From Gemmatimonadota bacterium (lineage in GTDB: Bacteria > Latescibacterota > UBA2968 > UBA8231), in NCBI GenBank assembly GCA_009841115.1, contig VXML01000095.1:84008-148007 (forward strand): DNA of 64,000 nt, read 5' to 3'. The notes beneath the pieces were generated by a model. That model was not told the DNA's origin. It made no database searches and worked only from the letters and a program-made list of their open reading frames with translations. The position numbers and the translations under genes were made by a program. Shown in pieces: positions 50,881 through 58,625 of the stretch. Numbering within the stretch: the stretch's first letter is position 1; each line of letters opens with the position of its first letter.

Positions 50881-52638
50881 CTATCGATCCCACGGAGATG
50901 CAAACGTCGGTCCATTGGCATACCGCTGCATCCCGATCTCCAGCGTTTCTCCGGCCCCTGGCGCTAGCTCCACGGCAAAGGCCGAGTCGTCTATCGCGGT
51001 TTCCTTCCCGCCCACGCGCACGCTCGTAAACTGGTGTTCGGCGTAGGCTCCGCCCTGTACGATTACTGCGCGCCCGGCTACTGGGTCTGTGTTTACCAGC
51101 TTCAGTGTCATGGAGTCCGCGCCTAGTCGCTCCACCAGCGCCCCCACTCCTTCGGGCATCCCCGCCCGCCCGGCCTGCGGATCGAAGTAGCGCACTCGGC
51201 AGTGCAGCGGCGAGCCGTGGCGCGGCGTCAGCCCGCCCAACATGAGTTGGGTTAGCCCCCCCGGAATGGCGGGGTTGAATGGGTTGGGATTGTCCGACAG
51301 CCGGGTGTCTGGCGTCGTTGGGTCGCGGCGCACCTTTTCCATTTGCGCGCGGAGGCGGGCAAAGTCGGCCTGTAGCGCCGCTTCTGGGTAGGCGGAGTCG
51401 CGTCCCTCCAAGAAGCCGAACCAGCCGCTGTCTGCGTTTAGTCGGCTCAGATCGGCTCGGTCCATCGACCAGTAGTACACCTCTTGTGCTCCGTGCGCGT
51501 ACTTTGCTGGCCGGAATTCGTACCAGCCTTCGTCCCCGTGCATGTGCGGGTACATCATCTGCCCGTCGATTTCTTTTCCGTTGGCGTTGACTTTGTCGAT
51601 CATCTGCCGCCACACATCGACGAATTTCTGCTCGCCCGACAGCAACAGCGCGTTGCCAAAGCCCGAAATCCCCAGCCCGTGCGTGTTGCGGCTGGACATC
51701 TCCCCAGTCTGGGGCACTTCGACCGTAAAGGCCCAGCCGTAACACCCTCCGTACCACTTGCCGTCGCACTCGCCGCCGATGGTCCCATCGAGTCCGATAT
51801 TGGTGGGGATGATCCCGTCGTTGGCGAGCGTGCGCTGCCGCCAAGCTTCGACGTATTCGAGTACCCAGTCCTTGTACTGGTCTTCGCCCGTCAGCGCGTA
51901 CGCGTTCAGCCCCAAAGCCGTCGCGACCATGTTCTGCGGATGGTCGCCGACGACATCGGTGTAGTCTTTGAAGTGGGCCAGCATCTCCTCGAAGTTGCGC
52001 TCTCCGTGCAGGGGAATGAAGCGCTCCTGCACCTCGTCGAGCGGATCGCCGGCCCAGTCGAGCGCCGTGGCCTTGCGCAGCAGCGGCCCGCGGCTGCCAT
52101 TGAACAGGCTCTTGATGATTTTGCGTTCGGGGTCGTAGTTGGGTGCTTGCGGGTCGTCGCCCATGTAAAATCCGGCGTAGCGCCGCACCCGTTGCTCAAA
52201 GGCTTGCTCGCGTGGGTTCATCAAGCCGTGCAGGTTGAACGTAGTCAGCCCTTCCCCGTTGTGTACCCAGTCGAACATCACCGGAAATTCGCGATAGTAC
52301 ATCCCGTCCCGGGTAAAGGGCACCTCCGTGGTCTTGGCCTCGGTGTATTGCTTGAGATGTCCCTCCCAAGCCAACTGGCACATATCGTATAGATGGGCTC
52401 CACCTCCCAGTGTGTAGAGTACGGGCCAGTGGACCAAATTCTCGATGGCGTCGTCCGGCCCGTCGTTGCCGCCCCAGCGCGGGATGCATTCTAAATACCC
52501 CCGTTCGTCGAAGTATTTGTCGAAAAATTCTGTGCATCCTCTAGTTTGCGCCCGAATCAGTTCCCACTCCAGCAGTGCCCAAGCGGGTGGAGGCATCGGA
52601 GTGTCAATGGCGATGGCGCGGGGATTTAGATAGCTCAT
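50881..52638 (-). CDS. Large cytoplasmic protein of unknown function, possibly (alpha/alpha)6-barrel glycosidase-like
   Basis: 585 residues from ATG 52638, which has AAAGGAG at ideal spacing; the frame is open upstream to 52683. No signal peptide. The N-terminal two-thirds are rich in aromatic and His/Asp motifs: WGGNDGPDDAIENLVHWPVLY, VMFDWVHNGEGL, GDHPQNMVATALGLNAYALTG, DGKWYGGCYGWAFTVEVP and HGDEGWYEF. Regularly spaced helices (EDQYKDWVLEYVEAW, GEQKFVDVWRQMI) suggest an alpha/alpha toroid, and the last 120 residues look like a beta-sandwich. That architecture is common in glycoside hydrolases and polysaccharide lyases, but I cannot name a family. It is divergent from the dioxygenase gene at 52843. 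Confidence 0.5.
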   Translation of the reverse strand: MSYLNPRAIAIDTPMPPPAWALLEWELIRAQTRGCTEFFDKYFDERGYLECIPRWGGNDGPDDAIENLVHWPVLYTLGGGAHLYDMCQLAWEGHLKQYTEAKTTEVPFTRDGMYYREFPVMFDWVHNGEGLTTFNLHGLMNPREQAFEQRVRRYAGFYMGDDPQAPNYDPERKIIKSLFNGSRGPLLRKATALDWAGDPLDEVQERFIPLHGERNFEEMLAHFKDYTDVVGDHPQNMVATALGLNAYALTGEDQYKDWVLEYVEAWRQRTLANDGIIPTNIGLDGTIGGECDGKWYGGCYGWAFTVEVPQTGEMSSRNTHGLGISGFGNALLLSGEQKFVDVWRQMIDKVNANGKEIDGQMMYPHMHGDEGWYEFRPAKYAHGAQEVYYWSMDRADLSRLNADSGWFGFLEGRDSAYPEAALQADFARLRAQMEKVRRDPTTPDTRLSDNPNPFNPAIPGGLTQLMLGGLTPRHGSPLHCRVRYFDPQAGRAGMPEGVGALVERLGADSMTLKLVNTDPVAGRAVIVQGGAYAEHQFTSVRVGGKETAIDDSAFAVELAPGAGETLEIGMQRYANGPTFASPWDR

Positions 52639-52766
52639 GGATCGCTCCTTTAGTAAATAAGTTGTGTGCGTCTGCCGGTACAATTTGGTCCGGCCAAACC
52701 ACGGCGTTTGCGCCCCGTAATGAGCGTCATACCCAGCCTATGGTCAACCAAACGTCGCCTGTTTCG

Positions 52767-52795
52767 TTGACAAGAGTCCTGTCGCGCAATATGTA
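52767..52795 (+). promoter_or_regulatory. Sigma-70-like promoter for the dioxygenase genes
   Basis: TTGACA (52767-52772), a 17-base spacer and TATGTA (52790-52795). The -35 box is perfect and the -10 box partly matches. It lies about 48 bases before ATG 52843, in the divergent gap of 204 bases. Confidence 0.45.
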
Positions 52796-52842
52796 TTTTG
52801 CCAGCCGGCGACCGCCAATGCACACAGGAGTGTTGTGAGAAC

Positions 52843-53586
52843 ATGACGCAACCGCCCTATCCTCAGCACCTCAATCCCAGGCTGATGCCTGCAATCGCCG
52901 AGGATGTGGCTTTCTTCCGCAAGTGGGGCTACCTCGTCATCGAAGACGCCATCACCGAGGCGCAGGTCGAGATCCTGCGCACGGCTCTCGACGCGGCCTG
53001 CGCGCGCGGGGATAGCAGGCAGTTTATCCACCAGCTCTTAGAAGAGGACGAGGACTTTGCCTTCCTGCTCGACAATCCGCCCGTGCTGGAGAGGATGCAG
53101 GCCATTCTGGGCACCTGCGTCCAGCTCCACAGTGCCACGGCCCGCATTACTGAGCCGGGACAGGAGGAGCAGAACTGGCACCGCGACGTGCCTTGGCCCA
53201 TTGATCCCGACGGCACGCCCTACGGTGCGCTGCCCGGTCAGATCAACTGCGGCTACTACCTGGACGAATTAGACGAGGACAACGGTGCCATCGTCATCGT
53301 CCCCGGCAGCCACCGCGCCCCTTTCCGCCCGCCCGAGGGGCATCCGCGCTTCCCGGAGGAGAAGAGGGTTTTCGCCCGACCGGGTCAGGCGGTGATGTTT
53401 GACGGCTGCCTCTACCACCGAGGCGCGGCCAACCGTTCGTCGGTGCGCCGCCGCGTTTGCCTGATGTGTTACCAGACCGCTTGGATGAAATCCCGCGAGC
53501 CCTTTGACGGCCCTTTTGCGCAAAAAATTCGCGAAACGGGTACCGACCAGCAGAAAATGCTGATGGGCGCTATCGAAAAATGGTAA
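52843..53586 (+). CDS. Phytanoyl-CoA dioxygenase (PhyH) family Fe(II)/2OG oxygenase
   Basis: 247 residues from ATG 52843. Upstream codons to 52798 are open but lie within the promoter leader. His113 and Asp115 (in NWHRDVPW) and distal His192 (in CLYHRG) form the iron triad. Arg202-204 (VRRR, about 10-12 residues later) would hold 2-oxoglutarate. The EDAITEAQVEILR start and IVPGSHRAPFRP segment are typical of PhyH proteins, which hydroxylate small organic substrates. It is followed after 13 bases by a second PhyH gene. Its last 14 codons and the junction to that gene are duplicated at 58387-58517. Confidence 0.85.
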   Translation: MTQPPYPQHLNPRLMPAIAEDVAFFRKWGYLVIEDAITEAQVEILRTALDAACARGDSRQFIHQLLEEDEDFAFLLDNPPVLERMQAILGTCVQLHSATARITEPGQEEQNWHRDVPWPIDPDGTPYGALPGQINCGYYLDELDEDNGAIVIVPGSHRAPFRPPEGHPRFPEEKRVFARPGQAVMFDGCLYHRGAANRSSVRRRVCLMCYQTAWMKSREPFDGPFAQKIRETGTDQQKMLMGAIEKW

Positions 53587-53674
53587 GGAGGAACTAACCA
53601 TGTTGACCACTGCACAAGTTGAACACTACCACACCGAAGGCTACGTCGCTGTGCCCGGCTTTCTCAGCGCCGAG
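53543..53674 (+). repeat. Direct repeat A at the dioxygenase gene junction
   Basis: This segment covers the last codons of the gene at 52843, the ribosome-binding site and the first 25 codons of the gene at 53600. It recurs at 58387-58517 with 12 mismatches and one gap by eye. Most differences in the coding part are third-position changes. Confidence 0.85.
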
Positions 53675-54463
53675 GAGGTCGCGGCCTTCCTGCGCGAGAT
53701 GGACGCCGTCAGCGCCGGCAATACGTTCGCCAACCACGATGTCACCCGGATGGAGATGGAGCCTAACCAGCCTCCTGACGGCACGCAGGTGCGCCGCTTG
53801 TACGAGCCTTGTAGTCACTACGAGGTCTTCCGGGAATTCTCCGCATCGGAGCGGCTCCTCGACGCGGTCGAAGCCCTGCTCGGCCCGGACTTGGTCTTCC
53901 ACTACAGCAAGATCAATATGAAACCGGCTGGCGTTGGCTCGCCCGTTGAGTGGCACCAGGACCTTTCCTACTACCCGCTGACCCATCGCGGCTCGGTGAG
54001 CATCCTCTTTTATCTCGACGATGCGAGTGTTGAAAACGGCTGTTTGCAAGTCATCCCCCGCCGCCATCAGAGTGATCTGCTGTCGCACAGCACGGACGGA
54101 TTTTTTCAAGGCCGGGTTACCGAAGCGGTTGATCAATCGCTAGCCGTGCCGGTTCCCGGCGCAGCGGGCACGGTCATCTTCATGCATGCGATGACTCCCC
54201 ATGCTTCCATCGCCAATGTTTCCGACAAGCCGCGGCGCACCCTGATCCTAAGCTACCGCGCCGCCGATGCGTTTCCGATCTACACCGGCGAGATGACGTA
54301 TAAGACCGAGGCTAATGCGCGTCTAGTCCGCGGTCGGTTCGCGCATACAGCGCGCTTTGAGGACCGCACCTTTCCCATCCCGCTGTACAAGGACGCCATC
54401 TCCTCGCTCTACGATTTGCAGGAGCGCTCGCGTCAAGGGCAGATGGTGGCCGAGAATGTTTGA
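53600..54463 (+). CDS. Phytanoyl-CoA dioxygenase (PhyH) family Fe(II)/2OG oxygenase
   Basis: 287 residues; TAAGGAGG overlaps the previous stop and precedes the ATG by 9 bases. His119 and Asp121 (in EWHQDLSYY), distal His201 (in MTPHAS) and Arg212/213 (KPRRT) complete the iron and 2-oxoglutarate sites. The N-terminal TAQVEHYHTEGYVAVPGFLS is the family opening. A long PhyH-like tail (EMTYKTEANARLVRGR) reaches to the C-terminus. It is in operon with the gene at 52843. The accessory island begins directly after its stop, and a truncated copy of its first 25 codons lies at 58443. Confidence 0.85.
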   Translation: MLTTAQVEHYHTEGYVAVPGFLSAEEVAAFLREMDAVSAGNTFANHDVTRMEMEPNQPPDGTQVRRLYEPCSHYEVFREFSASERLLDAVEALLGPDLVFHYSKINMKPAGVGSPVEWHQDLSYYPLTHRGSVSILFYLDDASVENGCLQVIPRRHQSDLLSHSTDGFFQGRVTEAVDQSLAVPVPGAAGTVIFMHAMTPHASIANVSDKPRRTLILSYRAADAFPIYTGEMTYKTEANARLVRGRFAHTARFEDRTFPIPLYKDAISSLYDLQERSRQGQMVAENV

Positions 54464-54585
54464 CGGCGGGAAGGATTCTTCACACCTACGGACCCGGGTT
54501 GCCTATTACCATCAGGAATTTGGCTCGGTTTGGGTAGCCACTTATTTTGTAGGTTCAAAATGGCCAAAATCTAAGGAGAGTGAGA

Positions 54586-55437
54586 ATGTTCAATTCATCT
54601 GTGCGCCGTGAAGCACGTGAAAAGTTAGAGAAGGCGGTTAACAGACACGAGTTTATCCGCAAGAGCGTCGAGCGTGCGAGTGTGCAGCTTTTCAAGCAAC
54701 GACAGCGTGCGGCTGGAGAGGTAATCGAACGAGTCGAGGAGTATGTGAATCTGCTCTCGAATTCGCCCAAGGAATTCGAGAGATCGGTTGCCCGGTATCG
54801 CATCGAGGTTAGTCGATTCGATAAGACGGTTCAGCGTCTCGATGTGGAAGCCATCAAAGCTAGCAATATCGCGAGTACTACGGGTGCAGTTGGGGGTACC
54901 GCGGGTGTGGGAGTTGCCGCGCTCGGTCCAACCGCGGCTATGGCAGTGGCAACTACCTTTGGCACGGCATCAACTGGGACAGCAATCTCCGCTCTATCCG
55001 GTGCTGCGGCCACGAATGCTGCCCTCGCTTGGCTCGGAGGTGGAGCCATTGCTGCTGGAGGCGGTGGTATGGCTGCCGGAAAAGTCCTTTTGGCCTTTGC
55101 AGGACCTGTAGGATGGACAATCGGAGGTCTCGCTCTTGGAGGGTCAGCAATCTACCTCAACAAGCGCAATAAGGAGATCGCCGAAAAGGCGACACAGGAG
55201 CGCGTCAAGGTCGAAGCGGAAGTTCGCTCCCTAGAGACGGCCAACCGAGAGATTAAGGGGCTTGGACAACGTACGAAAGAGCACTCAGAGGGATGCTTGG
55301 CTGGGCTCGATTGGCTTACAAACCATGCTCCGAAAAACTATCGGCAGTTTAATTTGGGACAGAAAGAGAGACTTACGGCTCTCATCAATCACATTCGTTC
55401 GCTTAGCCAACTACTTAAAGCGGAGGTCGCACTGTGA
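54586..55437 (+). CDS. Coiled-coil plus glycine-zipper membrane protein (module gene 1)
   Basis: 283 residues from ATG 54586, with AAGGAGA upstream. Residues 1-85 and 205-250 are strongly charged helices likely to form coiled coils (REAREKLEKAVNRHEF, EIAEKATQERVKVEAEVRSL). Between them, about 95-195, lies a long Ala/Gly stretch: ATNAALAWLGGG followed by AAGGGGMAAG and GPVGWTIGGLALGGSAIYL. I know this pattern from uncharacterised bacterial proteins; it suggests membrane insertion or pore formation by glycine zippers. No signal peptide. The following gene starts inside its stop codon (GTGA), so the two are coupled. Composition is visibly less GC-rich than the flanking genes. Confidence 0.65.
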   Translation: MFNSSVRREAREKLEKAVNRHEFIRKSVERASVQLFKQRQRAAGEVIERVEEYVNLLSNSPKEFERSVARYRIEVSRFDKTVQRLDVEAIKASNIASTTGAVGGTAGVGVAALGPTAAMAVATTFGTASTGTAISALSGAAATNAALAWLGGGAIAAGGGGMAAGKVLLAFAGPVGWTIGGLALGGSAIYLNKRNKEIAEKATQERVKVEAEVRSLETANREIKGLGQRTKEHSEGCLAGLDWLTNHAPKNYRQFNLGQKERLTALINHIRSLSQLLKAEVAL

Positions 55438-56891
55438 GTCAGCCTGACACAAACCGTACGGGACCGCATGTAGCCGCGCAAGTCGCAGCTACATGGGCGT
55501 CCCTTGATGCTGCGCATCGGGCCAACAGGCTCGCCGAAGCAATACAGACTCAGGATAGGAATTTCTTGGACGCTTGGCGAGAGATACAACGCATCAGTGA
55601 TTTTGTGGGATCTCCAGAAAACATCCTTGGTAGTCCAGCCACCAAGCATGGCGAGATTGCAGAACAGGTTCATGTGGGAGTCCGCCGCGCCATAGATGCA
55701 CTGCACGGTCGAATCCCAACGGCTACGGACCAACTCGGACGCCTTGATCCTGTTGATTATCGCGTAGATGGCGTAGACATTCAGTCCAAGTACTATAACG
55801 GTCTTCGTAATACCTTGGATGGTGTTTCTTCCCATGCGACGAAATATCAAGACTTTGCAAGTGGCGATGGTCATTACCACATTCCTCGGGATCAATACCA
55901 GCAAATAGAGCAGTTGCGCCAGACTGGCCAGATTGATGGCCTTTCCGAAAAAAGCGCGAATGCGATCAGGAATAAACTCAATGAGCTCCAACAGGCGACA
56001 GGCAGGTCGCCGGACGAACTCATTCAGCCAGGAGAAGGCACTTATGCTGAGGTCCAACAGGGACGTGTCCATGACACGCTTGATGACCGCGAAAATAGGC
56101 TCGTTCAAAAGAATGATGAACTGAAGCAGGAAGCGAAGGCCGAACACGGTCCATCACTATCGGGGCTTGGAAGTGCAGCAGCTATAGGTGCCGGAGCTGG
56201 TGGTGGAGTCCGTTTCGGGCAAGCGATCTGGGTCAAGTATCGAGATGGCAAGAACCCTTTCAAAGGAGAGTTTTCAACTCAGGACTGGAAGGACGTTGGT
56301 GTTGCCACAGCAAAAGGTGCCGGTAGTGGTGCTGTTGCTGGTAGTGCATTGTATGCCTTGACTAACTCAACTGATCTGGCTGCTCCATTCGCCGGTGCTC
56401 TTGTCAGTAGTTTGATGGGCGTCGGGGATCTCCTGAGTCAGTACCACTCTGGCAAGATTGATGGCGATCAATTCGTGGAGTTGTCGCATATTATCGCAGC
56501 GGACGCCGCGATCGTTGGCTTAACCGCTGCGGCTGGCCAAGTACTAATTCCAATCCCGATGCTGGGTGCTTTTGTCGGCAGTCTCACAGGGAAGATTGTT
56601 GCTTCAGCTATCAAGGACGGACTTGGGGCAGAAGAATCGGAGCTGATTGCACGACTCGCTGCTTACGAGAAGAGCGCTCTTGAACAGCTTGATAAAGAAT
56701 TTCGCGCCTTTATCAAAAAGTTGGATGCTTACTTCGGAAACTTGGAGCACTTGGCTAAGATCGCTTTCGATAATACTGTAAACACCGCTCTTAGACTGGA
56801 AGCCAGCATCCAGTTTGCGGAGATCGTTGGCGTACCCGACAGGCATATCCTTCGTAACACCGACGACCTCGACGTCTTTATGATGGAGTAA
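55434..56891 (+). CDS. Nuclease-like N-terminal domain plus glycine-zipper membrane region (module gene 2)
   Basis: 485 residues from a GTG start with GGAGG 7 bases upstream. Residues about 68-160 contain KHGEIAEQ (Glu74), then DPVDYRVDGVDIQSKYYNG (Asp112/Asp115, Gln117, Lys119), then HYHIPRDQYQQI. A Glu, then Asp-x-Gln-x-Lys on a strand, is the layout of PD-(D/E)XK nuclease folds, so DNA cleavage is possible but unproven. Residues about 235-420 hold several Ala/Gly-rich hydrophobic segments (GLGSAAAIGAGAGGGVRFG, GAGSGAVAGSALYAL, PMLGAFVGSLTGKIVASA), and the C-terminus is helical. It is coupled to gene 1 and followed by the TerB-like gene after 2 bases. Confidence 0.6.
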   Translation: MSQPDTNRTGPHVAAQVAATWASLDAAHRANRLAEAIQTQDRNFLDAWREIQRISDFVGSPENILGSPATKHGEIAEQVHVGVRRAIDALHGRIPTATDQLGRLDPVDYRVDGVDIQSKYYNGLRNTLDGVSSHATKYQDFASGDGHYHIPRDQYQQIEQLRQTGQIDGLSEKSANAIRNKLNELQQATGRSPDELIQPGEGTYAEVQQGRVHDTLDDRENRLVQKNDELKQEAKAEHGPSLSGLGSAAAIGAGAGGGVRFGQAIWVKYRDGKNPFKGEFSTQDWKDVGVATAKGAGSGAVAGSALYALTNSTDLAAPFAGALVSSLMGVGDLLSQYHSGKIDGDQFVELSHIIAADAAIVGLTAAAGQVLIPIPMLGAFVGSLTGKIVASAIKDGLGAEESELIARLAAYEKSALEQLDKEFRAFIKKLDAYFGNLEHLAKIAFDNTVNTALRLEASIQFAEIVGVPDRHILRNTDDLDVFMME

Positions 56892-56893
56892 AC

Positions 56894-57280
56894 ATGGATT
56901 CACTACAGAACCCTCTTGACGGTTTTTCGCCTGAGTTGTACATCGCGACCCTCTCAAAGATAGCTCATTCAGATGGGCTTCACCCCGCCGAACGGGAGAT
57001 CCTTGAGCAACAGGCTGCACATTTTGGTATTGATCTTGGCAACCTTCCTGAGTGTCCCGACGACCTGTCGAAACTGCCATGGGCCACACGGGTCTTGGTC
57101 TATCGTGATGCTCTCATGTTAGCGCTAGTTGATGAACATACAAGTCCTGAAGAACAACAATATCTCGCCGACCTTGCGAAACAAATGACGTTGCCAACCA
57201 AGACGACCGACTCGATATCCTCATGGGTGAAGGACTATGGAGCACTTCTCGAACGCTTCGAGGCCTTGGTGAGTGAATGA
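56894..57280 (+). CDS. TerB-like small helical protein (module gene 3)
   Basis: 128 residues, starting 2 bases after the previous stop. The all-helical sequence with IATLSKIAHSDGLHPAEREILEQQA and a second unit VYRDALMLALVDEHTSPEEQQYL fits the TerB/TerB-like fold, which has two such acidic helical hairpins with metal-binding Asp/Glu residues (here ahead of SDGLHPAE and VDEHTSPE). TerB proteins occur in tellurite-resistance and phage-defence-linked operons and bind membrane-associated partners. Here it is the last gene of the three-gene module and may sense or regulate the two membrane proteins. Confidence 0.65.
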   Translation: MDSLQNPLDGFSPELYIATLSKIAHSDGLHPAEREILEQQAAHFGIDLGNLPECPDDLSKLPWATRVLVYRDALMLALVDEHTSPEEQQYLADLAKQMTLPTKTTDSISSWVKDYGALLERFEALVSE

Positions 57281-57530
57281 CGACAGGGTGATAAATCGCG
57301 TTTGAGCTGTCTTCAGCCTATTACAGGACGTTACTTGCATAGTGCGTCATATTCGAGTGTCTATTGGGCGTCGGCCTAGATATTCATCGACAGAAGCCCC
57401 TTTCGGTACAGGTAGCCGCCCTTATTCCAGAAGTGATTTAGCCCGTAGGATGCCAGTATGCCCAGAACGTCGGTTAGGATATCCATCTGAGTGAACGGTA
57501 TATTTCGCCAAAAAAGTCTGATCTGATTCT
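57281..57530. other. 250-base gap with a possible 36-codon gene fragment
   Basis: The only coding hint is on the minus strand at 57376-57486: ATG 57486 to TAG 57376, 36 residues (MDILTDVLGILASYGLNHFW...). There is no convincing ribosome-binding site, and it may be the remnant of a membrane protein. I see no other structure in the gap. Confidence 0.3.
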
Positions 57531-57878
57531 ATGTCACCCGAAGATGTTGTCTTATCAGCGGTACCTTCTATCGACCGGCATACTATACGATTGACCCATA
57601 ATCAATGGGTTCACATCACCGAGTCGCATGATTACATGGCCGGAAATCAGGAGAAGGTGCTCGAAACAGTTGCAGACCCGGATCGCTTGGTCACTGGAGA
57701 TTTGGGAGCGACAATTGCATTGCGATATTATGATGCAACCAACATTACTGAAAAGACCTGTATCACTATATATCGCGATGAGGAAGATGGATTCATCATT
57801 ACGGCATTTTTAACGTCGAGGCCGGATAAAATTACTCGTAGGAGAAATGCGATATGGATACGTCCAGCATTGACCTGA
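57531..57878 (+). CDS. PBECR-like nuclease, probable toxin
   Basis: 115 residues from ATG 57531. The core HNQWVHITESHDYMAGNQ followed by VLETVADPDRLVTGD and TIYRDEEDGFIITAFLTSRP resembles the phage-barnase-EndoU-colicin-RelE (PBECR) small RNase fold, in which the early His and the later Arg/Thr residues act in RNA cleavage. The C-terminus runs 25 bases into the next gene, as is usual for toxin/antitoxin pairs. I cannot exclude a chromosomal nuclease of other use. No clear ribosome site is seen. Confidence 0.55.
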   Translation: MSPEDVVLSAVPSIDRHTIRLTHNQWVHITESHDYMAGNQEKVLETVADPDRLVTGDLGATIALRYYDATNITEKTCITIYRDEEDGFIITAFLTSRPDKITRRRNAIWIRPALT

Positions 57879-58096
57879 CATTTGTCCCTGAGCTGTTGCG
57901 CTTGCCTTATTCACAAGTTTGGAGCGACTATGATGAAGGGGCTGATGTATTGTATCTCAGCTTTGAAAAACCTCAGTGCGCTAACGACAGCGTGATGGAG
58001 GAGGACGGGAATATCTACCACTATCGCGACAGCCGTCTTGTCGGCATTACGCTTCCCAATGCTCGAACTCGCTTTCAACAAAGTCCCCCACAATAG
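57854..58096 (+). CDS. DUF2283-type small protein, probable antitoxin
   Basis: 80 residues from ATG 57854, preceded by GTAGGAG at 57838-57844 inside the toxin gene. The strand pattern WSDYDEGADVLYLSFEKP, then ANDSVMEEDGNIYHYRDSRLVGITLPNAR matches DUF2283, a family commonly found beside small toxin genes. With the upstream gene it forms a toxin-first pair with 25-base overlap. No DNA-binding domain is visible. Confidence 0.65.
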   Translation: MDTSSIDLTFVPELLRLPYSQVWSDYDEGADVLYLSFEKPQCANDSVMEEDGNIYHYRDSRLVGITLPNARTRFQQSPPQ

Positions 58097-58126
58097 GAGC
58101 AGCCAGAAGGCACAGTGTGCCACGTC

Positions 58127-58285
58127 ATGAGCGAAGACAAAATTATCATTCTCAAGACCATCCAGATGCCCTCTATGCGCGATTTTGACCGCATGATTGC
58201 CAAAGCACGCCGCCAAGCTAGGCAAGCCGGAATGAAACGGTCGGATATTATTGCCGCCGTCTCCCAGGTCCGAGGGACAAAGTGA
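58127..58285 (+). CDS. 52-residue antitoxin-like protein, partner of a broken PIN toxin
   Basis: ATG 58127 to TGA 58283-58285. It is short and basic (AKARRQARQAGMKRSDI) with an N-terminal acidic stretch. It resembles the small antitoxins encoded just before PIN-domain toxins. The stop overlaps the GTG start of the PIN remnant by four bases (GTGA). No good ribosome-binding site. It is likely a leftover, since the toxin is broken. Confidence 0.5.
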   Translation: MSEDKIIILKTIQMPSMRDFDRMIAKARRQARQAGMKRSDIIAAVSQVRGTK

Positions 58286-58430
58286 AAGTCGTAGTGGACA
58301 CAAAATATCGGGCGTATTCTTCACTGGCCCACCGCATCAGATCCTCGATGCTTGGAGGTGCGGCAGAGTTCAGATCGTCGTGGTGCCCGACCAGCAGAAG
58401 ATACTGATGGGCGCTATCGAGAAATGGTAA
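58282..58430 (+). pseudogene. PIN-domain (VapC-like) toxin remnant, frameshifted and fused to a dioxygenase tail
   Basis: From GTG 58282 the frame reads MKVVVDT, a classic PIN start with its first catalytic Asp, then leaves the family. One frame over, the same DNA continues as ISGVFFTGPPHQILDAWRCG, typical PIN sequence, ending PDQQKILMGAIEKW. That last stretch is the C-terminus of the PhyH protein at 52843 (TDQQKMLMGAIEKW). So a one-base-type frameshift near 58303-58306 and a recombination join near 58385 have destroyed the toxin: only about 40 PIN residues remain of some 130, without the later acidic residues. Confidence 0.65.
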
Positions 58431-58517
58431 GGAGGAAAACCCATGTTGACCACCGCACAAGTCGAACACTACCACGCCGAAGGCTACGTCGCCGTCCCCG
58501 GCTTCCTCAGCGCAGAG
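58387..58517 (+). repeat. Direct repeat B, diverged copy of 53543-53674
   Basis: It copies the end of one PhyH gene, TAAGGAGG and the first 25 codons of the next. It stands on the right side of the accessory island, while copy A lies about 790 bases left of the island start. It breaks off at 58517 into the 3' end of the deacetylase gene. Changes are mostly synonymous, so the source was a working paralogous gene pair. Confidence 0.85.
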
Positions 58518-58625
58518 CTCAACGGCGCTCTCTCAATGCTCCAATCGTTTGCGGATAGCATGTTTCAATGTGCCCCAACTATATTGGGCTGTGTGGGTCT
58601 GGTCTTTAGGTCGCAAGAACAATAG
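58443..58625 (+). pseudogene. Truncated PhyH dioxygenase start
   Basis: ATG 58443 with TAAGGAGG upstream gives MLTTAQVEHYHAEGYVAVPG and up to FLSAEL, matching the protein at 53600. The frame then runs to a stop at 58623-58625 through unrelated sequence that is antisense to the deacetylase gene. It lacks every iron ligand. It may still be translated because the ribosome site is intact. Confidence 0.75.

Noticed and set aside
58248..58475. Minus-strand 75-codon frame across the PIN remnant and repeat B
   Set aside because: It is antisense to two sequences of known origin, and a similar antisense frame exists at repeat A.
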